NCBI GenBank assembly: GCA_947460165.1
Contig: CANHKH010000250.1
Span: 1 to 5,489, forward strand
Origin: Comamonadaceae bacterium
Lineage (GTDB): Bacteria; Pseudomonadota; Gammaproteobacteria; Burkholderiales; Burkholderiaceae_C
DNA length: 5,489 nt
Reading direction: 5' to 3'
Shown here one piece after another: positions 1 to 5,489 of the stretch. A program made the translations under genes and the position numbers. Within the stretch, counting starts at the first letter, position 1; every line of letters starts with the position of its first letter. The notes under the pieces are model-generated. The model was not told the DNA's origin. It was given only the letters and a program-made list of their open reading frames with translations, and searched no databases.

Positions 1-540
1 CAAGCTGGCCCGGCTGTGCACCCGCTCGGGGTTGCGCATGAAATGCGCAAGGAGTTTGAACTCCGTGGGGCCCAAGCGCAGCTCAGACCCTTGGAAGGAG
101 ACCCGGTGCGTGCTGGCGTCCAGCGTGAGGTCGCCCACTTTGACCGAGTCGCTGGGCGCTTCAGGAAAGCGCCGGCGCATCACGGCACGAATGCGGGCCA
201 TCAGCTCCTGCGTGGAAAAGGGTTTGAGGATGTAGTCGTCGGCACCAGCATCCAGGCCCTGCACCTTGTCGCTTTCATCGCTGCGGGCGGTGAGCATCAA
301 AATGGGAATGGCTTGTGTCAGCTCGTTGGCGCGCCACTTTCTGGCCAGGGCCGTGCCGCTTTGGCCAGGAAGCATCCAGTCCAGCAAAATCACATCGGGC
401 AAAGCCGCATCAATTTCTCGCTGCGCGGCCATGCCATCGAAAGCGATGGTGGGGGTAAATCCGCTGTGCCGCAGGTTCACAGCAATCAACTCGGCGATCG
501 ATGGCTCGTCCTCGACCACCAAGACACGCAGGGAGCTCAT
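1..540 (-). CDS. phoB: PhoB phosphate regulon response regulator (C-terminus cut off by the window edge)
   Basis: This is an OmpR/PhoB-family transcription factor that, once phosphorylated by the sensor kinase PhoR, activates Pho-regulon promoters. The window holds 180 codons without a stop; the family is usually about 230 residues, so roughly the last 50 are missing. The receiver domain spans about residues 4-120: acidic pair E10/D11 (VVEDEPS), phospho-acceptor D54 within DVILLDWMLPG, switch residue T84 (LMLTAR) and K106 in the YILKPF loop. A short linker (MRRRFPEAP) leads into the start of the winged-helix DNA-binding domain, with LRLGPTEFKLL at about 154-164, typical of PhoB. The ATG at 540-538 overlaps the phoU stop in an ATGA junction, which suggests translational coupling; only a weak GGTGGT precedes it. 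PhoB rather than another OmpR-type regulator is supported by both the sequence and the pst-phoU context. phoR would be expected next, beyond position 1. Confidence 0.95.
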   Translation of the reverse strand, partial: MSSLRVLVVEDEPSIAELIAVNLRHSGFTPTIAFDGMAAQREIDAALPDVILLDWMLPGQSGTALARKWRANELTQAIPILMLTARSDESDKVQGLDAGADDYILKPFSTQELMARIRAVMRRRFPEAPSDSVKVGDLTLDASTHRVSFQGSELRLGPTEFKLLAHFMRNPERVHSRASL

Positions 541-1238
541 CGGACCACCGACTCCAGCTTGTCCATCGGTGAGTGACGCACGTCTTCACCCTTGACCACA
601 AAAATGATTTGCTCGGCAATGTTTTTGGCGTGGTCACCCACCCGCTCTATGGATTTGGCCAAAAACAGCAGGTCCAGGCTGGGGGAAATGGTGCGGGGGT
701 CTTCCATCATGTAAGTGATGAGCTTGCGCAAAAATCCGTTGTACTCGTCGTCAATTTGGTAGTCGTGCTTGATGATATCCACCGCCATGGAGGTGTCCAA
801 GCGAGCAAATGAGTCCAGCGTTTTGCGCAGCATGGTCGAGGCCAAATCGGCCGCCAAGCGCAATTCGGAGGTGGGTAAATTGCGGGGCGTGCCGCTTTGA
901 ATGATGGACTTGACCATGCGCGCAATGCGGGCCACCTCGTCGCCAGCGCGTTCCAAGTTTTGCGTGGTGCGCGAGATCGCCATCAAAAAACGCAAATCAC
1001 GCGCGGTGGGCTGGCGGCGGCCAATGGTCGAGATGATTTCTTGGTCAATCGACAGCTCCATCTCGTTGATGCGGCGCTCATTGTCCAGCACCTGATCGGC
1101 TGTTTCAGTGCTCATGTGCACCAAGGCATAAATGGCCTGGTGCAACTGGGACTCGACCAAGCCGCCCATTTCAAGCACATGGGTGGAAATGGAGTTGAGT
1201 TCGACATCGAACTGGCTGGAGATATGTTTATCACTCAT
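537..1238 (-). CDS. phoU: PhoU phosphate signalling regulator
   Basis: PhoU is a cytoplasmic protein that links the Pst transporter to PhoR and keeps the Pho regulon off when phosphate is plentiful. The product is 233 residues, normal for the family, and almost wholly helical, as expected for two tandem three-helix bundles. Each half carries the family's acidic metal-cluster motif of the form ExxxD: ERAGD at 96-100 and ERVGD at 198-202, the second continuing to N206 (HAKN). The conserved QPxARDLRF stretch lies at 76-84. The ATG at 1238 is preceded by AGGA at 1246-1249 with 7 bases between, the clearest ribosome binding site in the operon apart from that of pstS. It follows pstB after a 122-base gap and overlaps phoB by 4 bases (TGA within ATGA), so phoU and phoB are very probably on one transcript. 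Confidence 0.96.
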   Translation of the reverse strand: MSDKHISSQFDVELNSISTHVLEMGGLVESQLHQAIYALVHMSTETADQVLDNERRINEMELSIDQEIISTIGRRQPTARDLRFLMAISRTTQNLERAGDEVARIARMVKSIIQSGTPRNLPTSELRLAADLASTMLRKTLDSFARLDTSMAVDIIKHDYQIDDEYNGFLRKLITYMMEDPRTISPSLDLLFLAKSIERVGDHAKNIAEQIIFVVKGEDVRHSPMDKLESVVR

Positions 1239-1309
1239 GCTTTTTTCCTAGAATGCCAAAGGGCTCGGGCAGTGAACGGCGCGGAATCGAGAGGGCTGAG
1301 AAGGACAAG

Positions 1310-1337
1310 ATGAGACTTTCAAAGTTCAAAATGTCCA
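1310..1337 (-). promoter_or_regulatory. Possible weak internal promoter for phoU-phoB
   Basis: In the 122-base spacer between pstB and phoU the minus strand reads TGGACA (1337-1332, five of six against TTGACA), then 16 bases, then TCTCAT (1315-1310, four of six against TATAAT). This could be a sigma-70-type promoter giving phoU and phoB basal expression independent of the pstS promoter. Matches of this quality occur by chance and no Pho box was seen here, so the call is tentative. The rest of the 1239-1360 spacer shows only the phoU ribosome binding site. No convincing terminator hairpin lies between pstB and phoU. Confidence 0.2.
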
Positions 1338-1360
1338 ACTGCAGACTGCTCAAAAAATAA

Positions 1361-2140
1361 TCAACCAAAGCGGCCAGTGATGTAGTCCTCGGTCTCCGTA
1401 CGCTGCGGCTTGAAAAAGATTTGCTCGGTCGCCCCAAACTCCACCAGCTTGCCCAAGTACATATAAGCTGTGTAATCGCTGCAGCGCGCGGCTTGCTGCA
1501 TGTTGTGGGTCACGATGGCGATGGTGTAGTCTTTTTTCAGCTCATGCACCAACTCCTCGACCTTGCCGGTCGAGATCGGGTCCAGCGCCGAAGTGGGCTC
1601 ATCGAGCAACAACACCGATGGCTTGACCGCCACGCTGCGGGCAATGCACAGGCGCTGCTGCTGGCCGCCGGAGAGCGACAGACCATTTTGGCCGAGCTTG
1701 TCCTTGACCTCGCCCCAAATGGCCGCCTTGGTCAAAGCCCATTCCACCCGCTCGTCCATGTCGGGCTTGCTCAGGTTTTCATACAAACGAATGCCAAAGG
1801 CGATGTTGTCGTAAATCGACATGGGGAAAGGCGTGGGCTTTTGAAACACCATGCCCACTTGGGCGCGCAACAAATTCAAATCTTGATTTTTATCAAGAAT
1901 GTTTTTGCCATACAGGTTAATTTCACCTTCTGCACGCTGTCCGGGGTAGAGACTGTACATGCGGTTCAAGGTGCGCAGCAAGGTCGATTTGCCGCAACCC
2001 GATGGACCAATGAAGGCGGTGACTTTGTTTTCAGCAATGTCCAAATTAACGTTTTCAAGGCCCTTGAAGGTGCCGTAGAAAAAAGTCAAATTGCGAATTT
2101 CGACGGCGTTTTTGACGGGGAGTGTGGATGAATTGGGCAT
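1361..2140 (-). CDS. pstB: PstB phosphate ABC transporter ATP-binding protein
   Basis: This is the ATPase that powers high-affinity phosphate import, sitting as a dimer on the cytoplasmic face of PstC/PstA. With the chosen ATG it is 259 residues, typical of PstB. The ABC motifs appear in order: Walker A GPSGCGKST at 45-53, Q-loop glutamine 100 (VFQKPTPFPMS, a sequence typical of PstB), signature LSGGQQQR at 156-163, Walker B VLLLDE at 176-181 followed by the D-loop SALD, and H-loop H212 (VTHNMQQAAR). All catalytic residues are present. An in-frame GTG at 2191 would add 17 residues and overlap pstA by 32 bases. The ATG at 2140 is preferred because it gives the usual length and lies 19 bases past the pstA stop, although neither start has a strong Shine-Dalgarno sequence (the closest is AAGA). 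The homology to the PstB branch and the position after pstA leave little doubt about function. Confidence 0.97.
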   Translation of the reverse strand: MPNSSTLPVKNAVEIRNLTFFYGTFKGLENVNLDIAENKVTAFIGPSGCGKSTLLRTLNRMYSLYPGQRAEGEINLYGKNILDKNQDLNLLRAQVGMVFQKPTPFPMSIYDNIAFGIRLYENLSKPDMDERVEWALTKAAIWGEVKDKLGQNGLSLSGGQQQRLCIARSVAVKPSVLLLDEPTSALDPISTGKVEELVHELKKDYTIAIVTHNMQQAARCSDYTAYMYLGKLVEFGATEQIFFKPQRTETEDYITGRFG

Positions 2141-2159
2141 GTTCAAATCTTGTTGATGA

Positions 2160-3017
2160 TCAGGCTTTGACTTTTTCACGGAAAAACACACGGGCCAAAA
2201 TGTTCAGGAACAGCACGGTCAAGGTGATGAGCAAGGCGCCGCCCCAGGCCAGTTGAATCCAGTTTTGGTAGGGACTCATGGCAAACTGGAAAATCACCAC
2301 CGGCAAATTGGCCATGGGCGCGCCCATGTTGGTGCTGAAAAACTGGTTATTGAGGGCTGTGAACAACAAGGGGGCGGTCTCGCCGCTGATGCGTGCCAAG
2401 GCCAGCAACAAGCCAGTGATCACCCCGCTTTTGGCCGCGCGCAAGGTGACCATGGTGGAAACCTTCCAGCGAGGGGCGCCCAGGGCAAAAGCGGCTTCGC
2501 GCAGACTGCCGGGCACCAAACGGAGCATGTTCTCTGTGGTGCGCATGACCACCGGTATGGCAATCAAAGACAAGGCCAGGCTGCCAGCGTAGCCCGAGAA
2601 ATTACCCACTGTAGACACCGCAATGGCGTAGACAAACAAGCCCAGCACGATGGAAGGAGCTGAGAGCATGATGTCGGTCACAAAGCGTGTGAACTCAGCC
2701 ATTTTGCTGGTGTCGCCAAATTCGGTCAGGTAAATGCCCGCCAAAATGCCCACGGGTGTGGACACCAACACGGCCAAACCCACAATCATCAAGCTGCCCA
2801 CAATGGCGTTGCGCAGACCACCACCTTCTGACCCCGGGGCCGGTGTGTCGTTGGTGAACAAGCTCAACTCCAGCGCGGCCAGACCGTTGGAGAACAACAC
2901 AAACAAAATCCACAGCAAGGCCATCAAGCCCAAGGCCATGGCGAACATGGACAAGGTCAAACCGATCCAGTTGGCGCGCTTGCGTCGTTGGTAGAGGGAA
3001 GAGGATTGAGGGGTCAT
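2160..3017 (-). CDS. pstA: PstA phosphate ABC transporter permease
   Basis: This is one of the two inner-membrane subunits that form the phosphate channel with PstC. At 285 residues it has the family's normal length. After a basic N-terminus (QRRKRANW) come hydrophobic segments at about 19-48, 71-97, 113-137, 144-158, 199-220 and 254-278, consistent with six membrane spans. The cytoplasmic EAA loop that docks on the ATPase is at about 173-193 (REAAFALGAPRW). The GETAPLLFTA stretch at 212-221 is highly characteristic of PstA. The ATG at 3017 lies 48 bases after the pstC stop, with no recognisable Shine-Dalgarno sequence in between, so translation may depend on ribosomes arriving from pstC. The next gene, pstB, starts 19 bases after the stop. 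Confidence 0.96.
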   Translation of the reverse strand: MTPQSSSLYQRRKRANWIGLTLSMFAMALGLMALLWILFVLFSNGLAALELSLFTNDTPAPGSEGGGLRNAIVGSLMIVGLAVLVSTPVGILAGIYLTEFGDTSKMAEFTRFVTDIMLSAPSIVLGLFVYAIAVSTVGNFSGYAGSLALSLIAIPVVMRTTENMLRLVPGSLREAAFALGAPRWKVSTMVTLRAAKSGVITGLLLALARISGETAPLLFTALNNQFFSTNMGAPMANLPVVIFQFAMSPYQNWIQLAWGGALLITLTVLFLNILARVFFREKVKA

Positions 3018-3065
3018 GGTGTTGTCAGTGTGTTGAGCTGCTGGCTTGAATCAAGGCGCCTAGGC

Positions 3066-4073
3066 TCAGTTGCCTTTGGCTTTTTCGGTTCGAATGATCA
3101 ACCACTTGGCCATGGCCAGCACCACAAAAGTGATGCAAAACAGCAAAAAGCCCAAGGCAAACAAGGTGTTGAAGTGCAAGCCTTCTGCCTCGCCAAACTC
3201 ATTGGCCAACACCGAGGCGATGGAGGTGCCGGGAGAGAACAAAGAAGTCGGCATGCGGTTGGCATTGCCAATCACAAAGGTCACAGCCATGGTTTCACCC
3301 AGGGCGCGGCCCAAACCCAGCATCACGCCGCCTATCACGCCTTTTTGGGTGTAAGGCAACACCACTTTGCTGACCACCTCCCAGGTGGTGCAGCCCAAGC
3401 CGTAGGCCGACTCGCGCAAGATGGGGGGCGTGACTTCAAACACGTCGCGCATCACGGCTGCCACAAAAGGCAACACCATGAAAGCCAAAATAATGCCAGC
3501 CGCCAAAATACCCAGGCCGTTGGTCGCACCACCAAACAGCCAGCCCACCAAGGGCATGCCGCCCAAGACAGACTGCAATGGCACTTGAAGGTAATCCGCG
3601 TACACCGGAGCAAACACAAACAAGCCGAACATGCCGTAAATGATGGAGGGCACAGCCGCCAACAATTCAACCGCTGTGCCCAAAGGGCGACGCAGCCACA
3701 CCGGGCAAGTCTCGGTCAGGAAGACGGCAATGCCAAAAGCCAGAGGCACCGCAATGAGCATGGCCAAACCAGCGCTGAGCACCGTGCCGACAATGGAGAT
3801 GGCAGCGCCAAACTCTTCATTGATGATGTCCCACTCGACATACCACAAGAAATGCGCGCCAAACTTGGCAAACGTGGGCCAAGCGTTGTAAAAAAGCGAA
3901 GCAATAATACCCACCAGGGCAATCAACACCAGCAGCGAGAACGACTGGGTCAGGCGGTGAAACACCATGTCCTGCAGCCGCTGCCGCTTGGCCACCGCTG
4001 CCATGTTGGTGGCAGCACGCTCAGAGGCAGAGGAGTCTGATGTTGTACTTGTCATGGTCTGTGCGGCTGGCAT
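3066..4073 (-). CDS. pstC: PstC phosphate ABC transporter permease
   Basis: This is the second inner-membrane channel subunit of the Pst importer. It is 335 residues, with a Ser/Thr/Ala-rich polar N-terminal tail of about 35 residues before the first membrane span. Hydrophobic spans are seen at about 45-62, 92-118, 137-159, 184-208, 245-269 and 303-325. Family landmarks include ELLAAVPSIIYGMFGLFVF at 136-154, the EAA-type loop RESAYGLGCTTWEV at 220-233 and GRALGETMAVTF at 255-266. The start is uncertain: ATGs at 4073 and 4055 are both in frame and neither has a good Shine-Dalgarno sequence. The upstream one is given because it opens the frame, and the choice changes only six residues of the tail. 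The gene lies 98 bases behind pstS, with a terminator-like hairpin between them. Confidence 0.96.
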   Translation of the reverse strand: MPAAQTMTSTTSDSSASERAATNMAAVAKRQRLQDMVFHRLTQSFSLLVLIALVGIIASLFYNAWPTFAKFGAHFLWYVEWDIINEEFGAAISIVGTVLSAGLAMLIAVPLAFGIAVFLTETCPVWLRRPLGTAVELLAAVPSIIYGMFGLFVFAPVYADYLQVPLQSVLGGMPLVGWLFGGATNGLGILAAGIILAFMVLPFVAAVMRDVFEVTPPILRESAYGLGCTTWEVVSKVVLPYTQKGVIGGVMLGLGRALGETMAVTFVIGNANRMPTSLFSPGTSIASVLANEFGEAEGLHFNTLFALGFLLFCITFVVLAMAKWLIIRTEKAKGN

Positions 4074-4100
4074 GGTATTGAAAGTAAAAATGGTAGCGTG

Positions 4101-4138
4101 AAAAACAAGGCACCGGCACCCTTTGAGAATGCCGGTGC
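4101..4138 (-). terminator. Terminator-like hairpin between pstS and pstC
   Basis: On the minus strand GCACCGGCA (4138-4130) and TGCCGGTGC (4118-4110) form a perfect 9-base-pair, GC-rich stem around an 11-base loop, followed directly by the T-rich tail CTTGTTTTT (4109-4101). The stem starts 33 bases after the pstS stop. This is the architecture of a rho-independent terminator acting in the direction of the operon. The loop is long and the T-tract is interrupted, so a leaky terminator, or a structure protecting the pstS 3' end from decay, fits better than a full stop. Since pstC has no other evident promoter, the likely effect is more PstS than PstC/A/B. Confidence 0.7.
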
Positions 4139-4171
4139 ACAGGGGTTCAACTCAATCAACCCAATTCACTG

Positions 4172-5206
4172 TTACTTGATGTTGACTTGGTTCCACACAC
4201 GCTCGCGGATTTGCTTGGTCAGCGCATCGGGCAGGGGAACGTATTCCAGGTCCAAAGCCATTTTCTTGCCGTTTTTGAAAGCCCAGTCAAAGAACTTCAG
4301 CACTTCAGCCGATTGGGCTTTGTCTGCTGGGTTTTTGTACATCAAGATGAAAGAAGCCGTGGTCACAGGGTATGCGTTGGCACCTGGCTGATCAACGATG
4401 GACAAAGCCATGCCGGGAACGCTGAACCAGTCGGCACCGGCTGCAGCGGCCGCGAAGGTGGCGTCATCAGGCATCACGAAGTTGCCATTTTTGTTTTGCA
4501 TGGCCATCGCAGAAATGTTGTTTTTCTTGGCGTAGGCGTATTCCACATAACCCAATGCACCCTTGGTGCGTGCCACATTGGCGGCCACGCCTTCATTGCC
4601 CTTGCCGCCCACGGAGGTGGGCGCAGGCCACTTGACTGCAGCGCCACGGCCCACAGTGTCCAACCACTCTTTGCTGACGGTGGCCAGGTAGTCGGTCCAG
4701 TTGAAGGTGGTGCCCGAACCGTCGGCGCGGTGCACCACGGTGATGGTGGTGTCAGGCAGTTTTTTGCCGGGGTTCAGGGCCACCAGCTTGGCGTCGTTCC
4801 ACTTGCTGATTTTGCCCATGAACATTTCGGCCAGCACAGGGCCATTCACGCGCAGCTCACCGGAGGCAAAACCGTCCAGGTTGAACACGGGCACGGTGCC
4901 GCCAATGATGGCGGGGAACTGAACCATGCCGTCTTTGTCAAGGTCGGCACCGGACAGAGGCGCGTCGGTCGCGCCAAAGGCCACGGTTTTGGCGCGAATC
5001 TGACGAATACCACCCGAAGAACCAATGGACTGGTAGTTCAGGCCGGTTCCCGTTTCTTTTTTGTAGGCTTCAGCCCATTTGGCATAGATGGGGAAAGGAA
5101 ACGTAGCGCCAGCGCCTGTGATGTCGGCGGCCAAGGCAGAGCCCATGGCCAAGCTGGACAAAACGGCGGCAGCCGCTGTTTTGAGAAGATTGCGGGTAGA
5201 GATCAT
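4172..5206 (-). CDS. pstS: PstS periplasmic phosphate-binding protein
   Basis: This is the high-affinity phosphate receptor of the Pst importer, acting in the periplasm. The product is 344 residues, the usual size. A Sec signal peptide is clear: basic MISTRNLLK, a hydrophobic Ala/Leu core, and a cleavage site after A26 (ALA|AD). The mature protein starts with the family motif GAGATFPFP (31-39), then IGSSGGIRQI (61-70), FGATDAPL (77-84) and HRADGSGTTFNWTDYL (159-174). These supply the Ser/Thr/Asp/Arg contacts known to bind phosphate in PstS proteins. The ATG at 5206 is chosen because the signal peptide begins there and GAGGA (5216-5212) lies 5 bases upstream. The same frame is open to an ATG at 5362, but that version would put the signal peptide inside the protein and run through the Pho box. 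It is the first gene of the operon and carries the PhoB-type promoter. Confidence 0.97.
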   Translation of the reverse strand: MISTRNLLKTAAAAVLSSLAMGSALAADITGAGATFPFPIYAKWAEAYKKETGTGLNYQSIGSSGGIRQIRAKTVAFGATDAPLSGADLDKDGMVQFPAIIGGTVPVFNLDGFASGELRVNGPVLAEMFMGKISKWNDAKLVALNPGKKLPDTTITVVHRADGSGTTFNWTDYLATVSKEWLDTVGRGAAVKWPAPTSVGGKGNEGVAANVARTKGALGYVEYAYAKKNNISAMAMQNKNGNFVMPDDATFAAAAAGADWFSVPGMALSIVDQPGANAYPVTTASFILMYKNPADKAQSAEVLKFFDWAFKNGKKMALDLEYVPLPDALTKQIRERVWNQVNIK

Positions 5207-5211
5207 GAAAG

Positions 5212-5216
5212 TCCTC
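5212..5216 (-). promoter_or_regulatory. pstS ribosome binding site
   Basis: The minus strand has GAGGA followed by 5 bases (CTTTC) and the ATG at 5206. It is a near-consensus Shine-Dalgarno sequence and decides the pstS start against the longer frame beginning at 5362. It is clearly stronger than anything in front of pstC, pstA or pstB, consistent with high PstS production. Confidence 0.8.
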
Positions 5217-5243
5217 AGCGGTTGAAAAAACAGAATTTGGTCA

Positions 5244-5277
5244 ACTGTAAAGAGGAAATGTGACAGTTCCATGACGC
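5244..5277 (-). promoter_or_regulatory. PhoB-dependent promoter of pstS: Pho box and -10 element
   Basis: On the minus strand an 18-base site at 5277-5260 (GCGTCATGGAACTGTCAC) matches the enterobacterial Pho-box consensus CTGTCATAWAWCTGTCAY at 14 positions, with a perfect second half. Exactly 10 bases further on lies TACAGT (5249-5244), four of six against TATAAT. This is the spacing known from E. coli phoA and pstS promoters, where the Pho box replaces the -35 element. Transcription would start near 5237, leaving a leader of about 30 bases before the pstS ATG. Binding by PhoB is inferred from the pattern; the proposed start site is an estimate. Confidence 0.72.
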
Positions 5278-5286
5278 TATTTGGCA

Positions 5287-5304
5287 CTGTCTCAAATCTG
5301 TCAT
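5287..5304 (+). promoter_or_regulatory. Second Pho box, facing ppx
   Basis: The plus strand reads CTGTCTCAAATCTGTCAT, 16 of 18 positions identical to the Pho-box consensus CTGTCATAWAWCTGTCAY, with two CTGTC repeats exactly 11 bases apart. It is a better match than the pstS-facing site and lies 9 bases from it on the opposite strand. Its direction points to ppx. The -10 at the expected distance is poor, the best being TATCCG at 5314-5319, three of six. It may therefore drive ppx only weakly, or serve as an upstream site helping PhoB bind at pstS. Confidence 0.65.
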
Positions 5305-5395
5305 TTTCATGAATATCCGTCAGAACAGCTCCCTCGCTAATGCACAATTTACCCACAAACACAGCTCACAGAGCGCTCTCAATCGCGCCAAACTC

Positions 5396-5489
5396 ATGCA
5401 AAACGGGACCCATCTTGCCGCAGTTGACCTGGGCTCGAACAGCTTTCGCCTTGAAATCGGCCGCCTGGACCACGGTCTGATCCAGCGCA
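5396..5489 (+). CDS. ppx: Exopolyphosphatase, Ppx/GppA family (N-terminal 31 codons, cut by the window edge)
   Basis: Enzymes of this family remove terminal phosphates from polyphosphate (Ppx) or hydrolyse pppGpp (GppA). Only 31 codons are visible. They include AAVDLGSNSFRLEIG at residues 8-22, the first phosphate-binding loop of the acetate kinase/actin-like fold and a hallmark of the family. Ppx is preferred over GppA because of the Pho-locus context, but the fragment alone cannot separate them. The ATG at 5396 puts the motif at the usual distance from the N-terminus, though no Shine-Dalgarno sequence precedes it. An in-frame ATG at 5309 would add 29 polar residues, but it lies only 4 bases after the Pho box, which argues against it if that box drives transcription. 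The gene is divergent from pstS across a spacer of about 190 bases. Confidence 0.85.
   Translation, partial: MQNGTHLAAVDLGSNSFRLEIGRLDHGLIQR

Noticed and set aside
1231..1437. 68-codon minus-strand open frame spanning the pstB end and the spacer before phoU
   Set aside because: It overlaps the end of pstB in another frame and its last codons run into the start of phoU. Its Ser/Arg/Leu-rich product has no recognisable features.
1421..2131. 236-codon open frame on the plus strand opposite pstB
   Set aside because: It is antisense to an intact pstB with all its ABC motifs, and its composition looks like a complement of conserved coding sequence.
1361..2191. Longer PstB of 276 residues starting with GTG at 2191
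   Set aside because: It overlaps pstA by 32 bases, uses GTG, has no better ribosome binding site, and adds 17 residues that do not resemble the family N-terminus.
2988..4040. 350-codon open frame on the plus strand opposite pstC
   Set aside because: It is fully antisense to a clear pstC, its product is rich in His/Gln/Gly with no recognisable domain, and it has no ribosome binding site that stands out. It is a by-product of pstC codon usage.
5221..5245. GTTGA...TCAAC inverted repeat in the pstS leader
   Set aside because: The stem is only 5 base pairs with a 15-base loop, which is expected by chance, and no T-tract or regulatory motif is attached to it.
4187..5263. 358-codon open frame on the plus strand opposite pstS
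   Set aside because: It mirrors pstS over nearly its whole length and ends within the pstS leader. The translation has no domain or signal that I recognise.
4172..5362. Longer PstS of 396 residues starting at 5362
   Set aside because: It would bury the signal peptide 52 residues inside the protein and place the Pho box and -10 within the coding region. The GAGGA site supports the ATG at 5206.

Overview
The window carries a phosphate-starvation (Pho) locus, almost all of it on the minus strand. Read in transcription order, right to left, it contains pstS (periplasmic phosphate-binding protein), pstC and pstA (membrane permeases), pstB (ATPase), phoU (regulator) and the first 180 codons of phoB (response regulator), which runs off the left edge. 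At the right edge a divergent plus-strand gene begins. Its first 31 codons carry the Ppx/GppA exopolyphosphatase N-terminal motif. The order pstSCAB-phoU-phoB with a Ppx homologue next to it, and the protein sequences themselves, suggest a betaproteobacterium of the order Burkholderiales, probably Comamonadaceae-like. That placement rests on recalled protein similarity and no search was run.

Layout: 1-540 phoB (partial, -); 537-1238 phoU (-), overlapping phoB by 4 bases; 1239-1360 a 122-base spacer; 1361-2140 pstB (-); 2160-3017 pstA (-); 3066-4073 pstC (-); 4074-4171 a spacer with a terminator-like hairpin; 4172-5206 pstS (-); 5207-5395 the divergent control region with two Pho-box-like sites on opposite strands; 5396-5489 ppx (partial, +).

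How the genes work together: PstS captures inorganic phosphate in the periplasm and delivers it to the PstC/PstA channel, which PstB drives with ATP. PhoU couples the state of the transporter to the PhoR/PhoB two-component system; phoR is not in the window but probably lies beyond the left edge. PhoB activated under phosphate limitation would bind the Pho box in front of pstS. The facing Pho box in front of ppx suggests that polyphosphate breakdown may be induced by the same regulator. The hairpin after pstS would let the binding protein be made in excess over the membrane components.

This is a well-known type of system and I found no undescribed one. The parts most worth a second look are the opposed Pho boxes shared by pstS and ppx and the pstS-pstC hairpin. 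No tRNA, rRNA, CRISPR array, insertion sequence or phage-like feature was seen.
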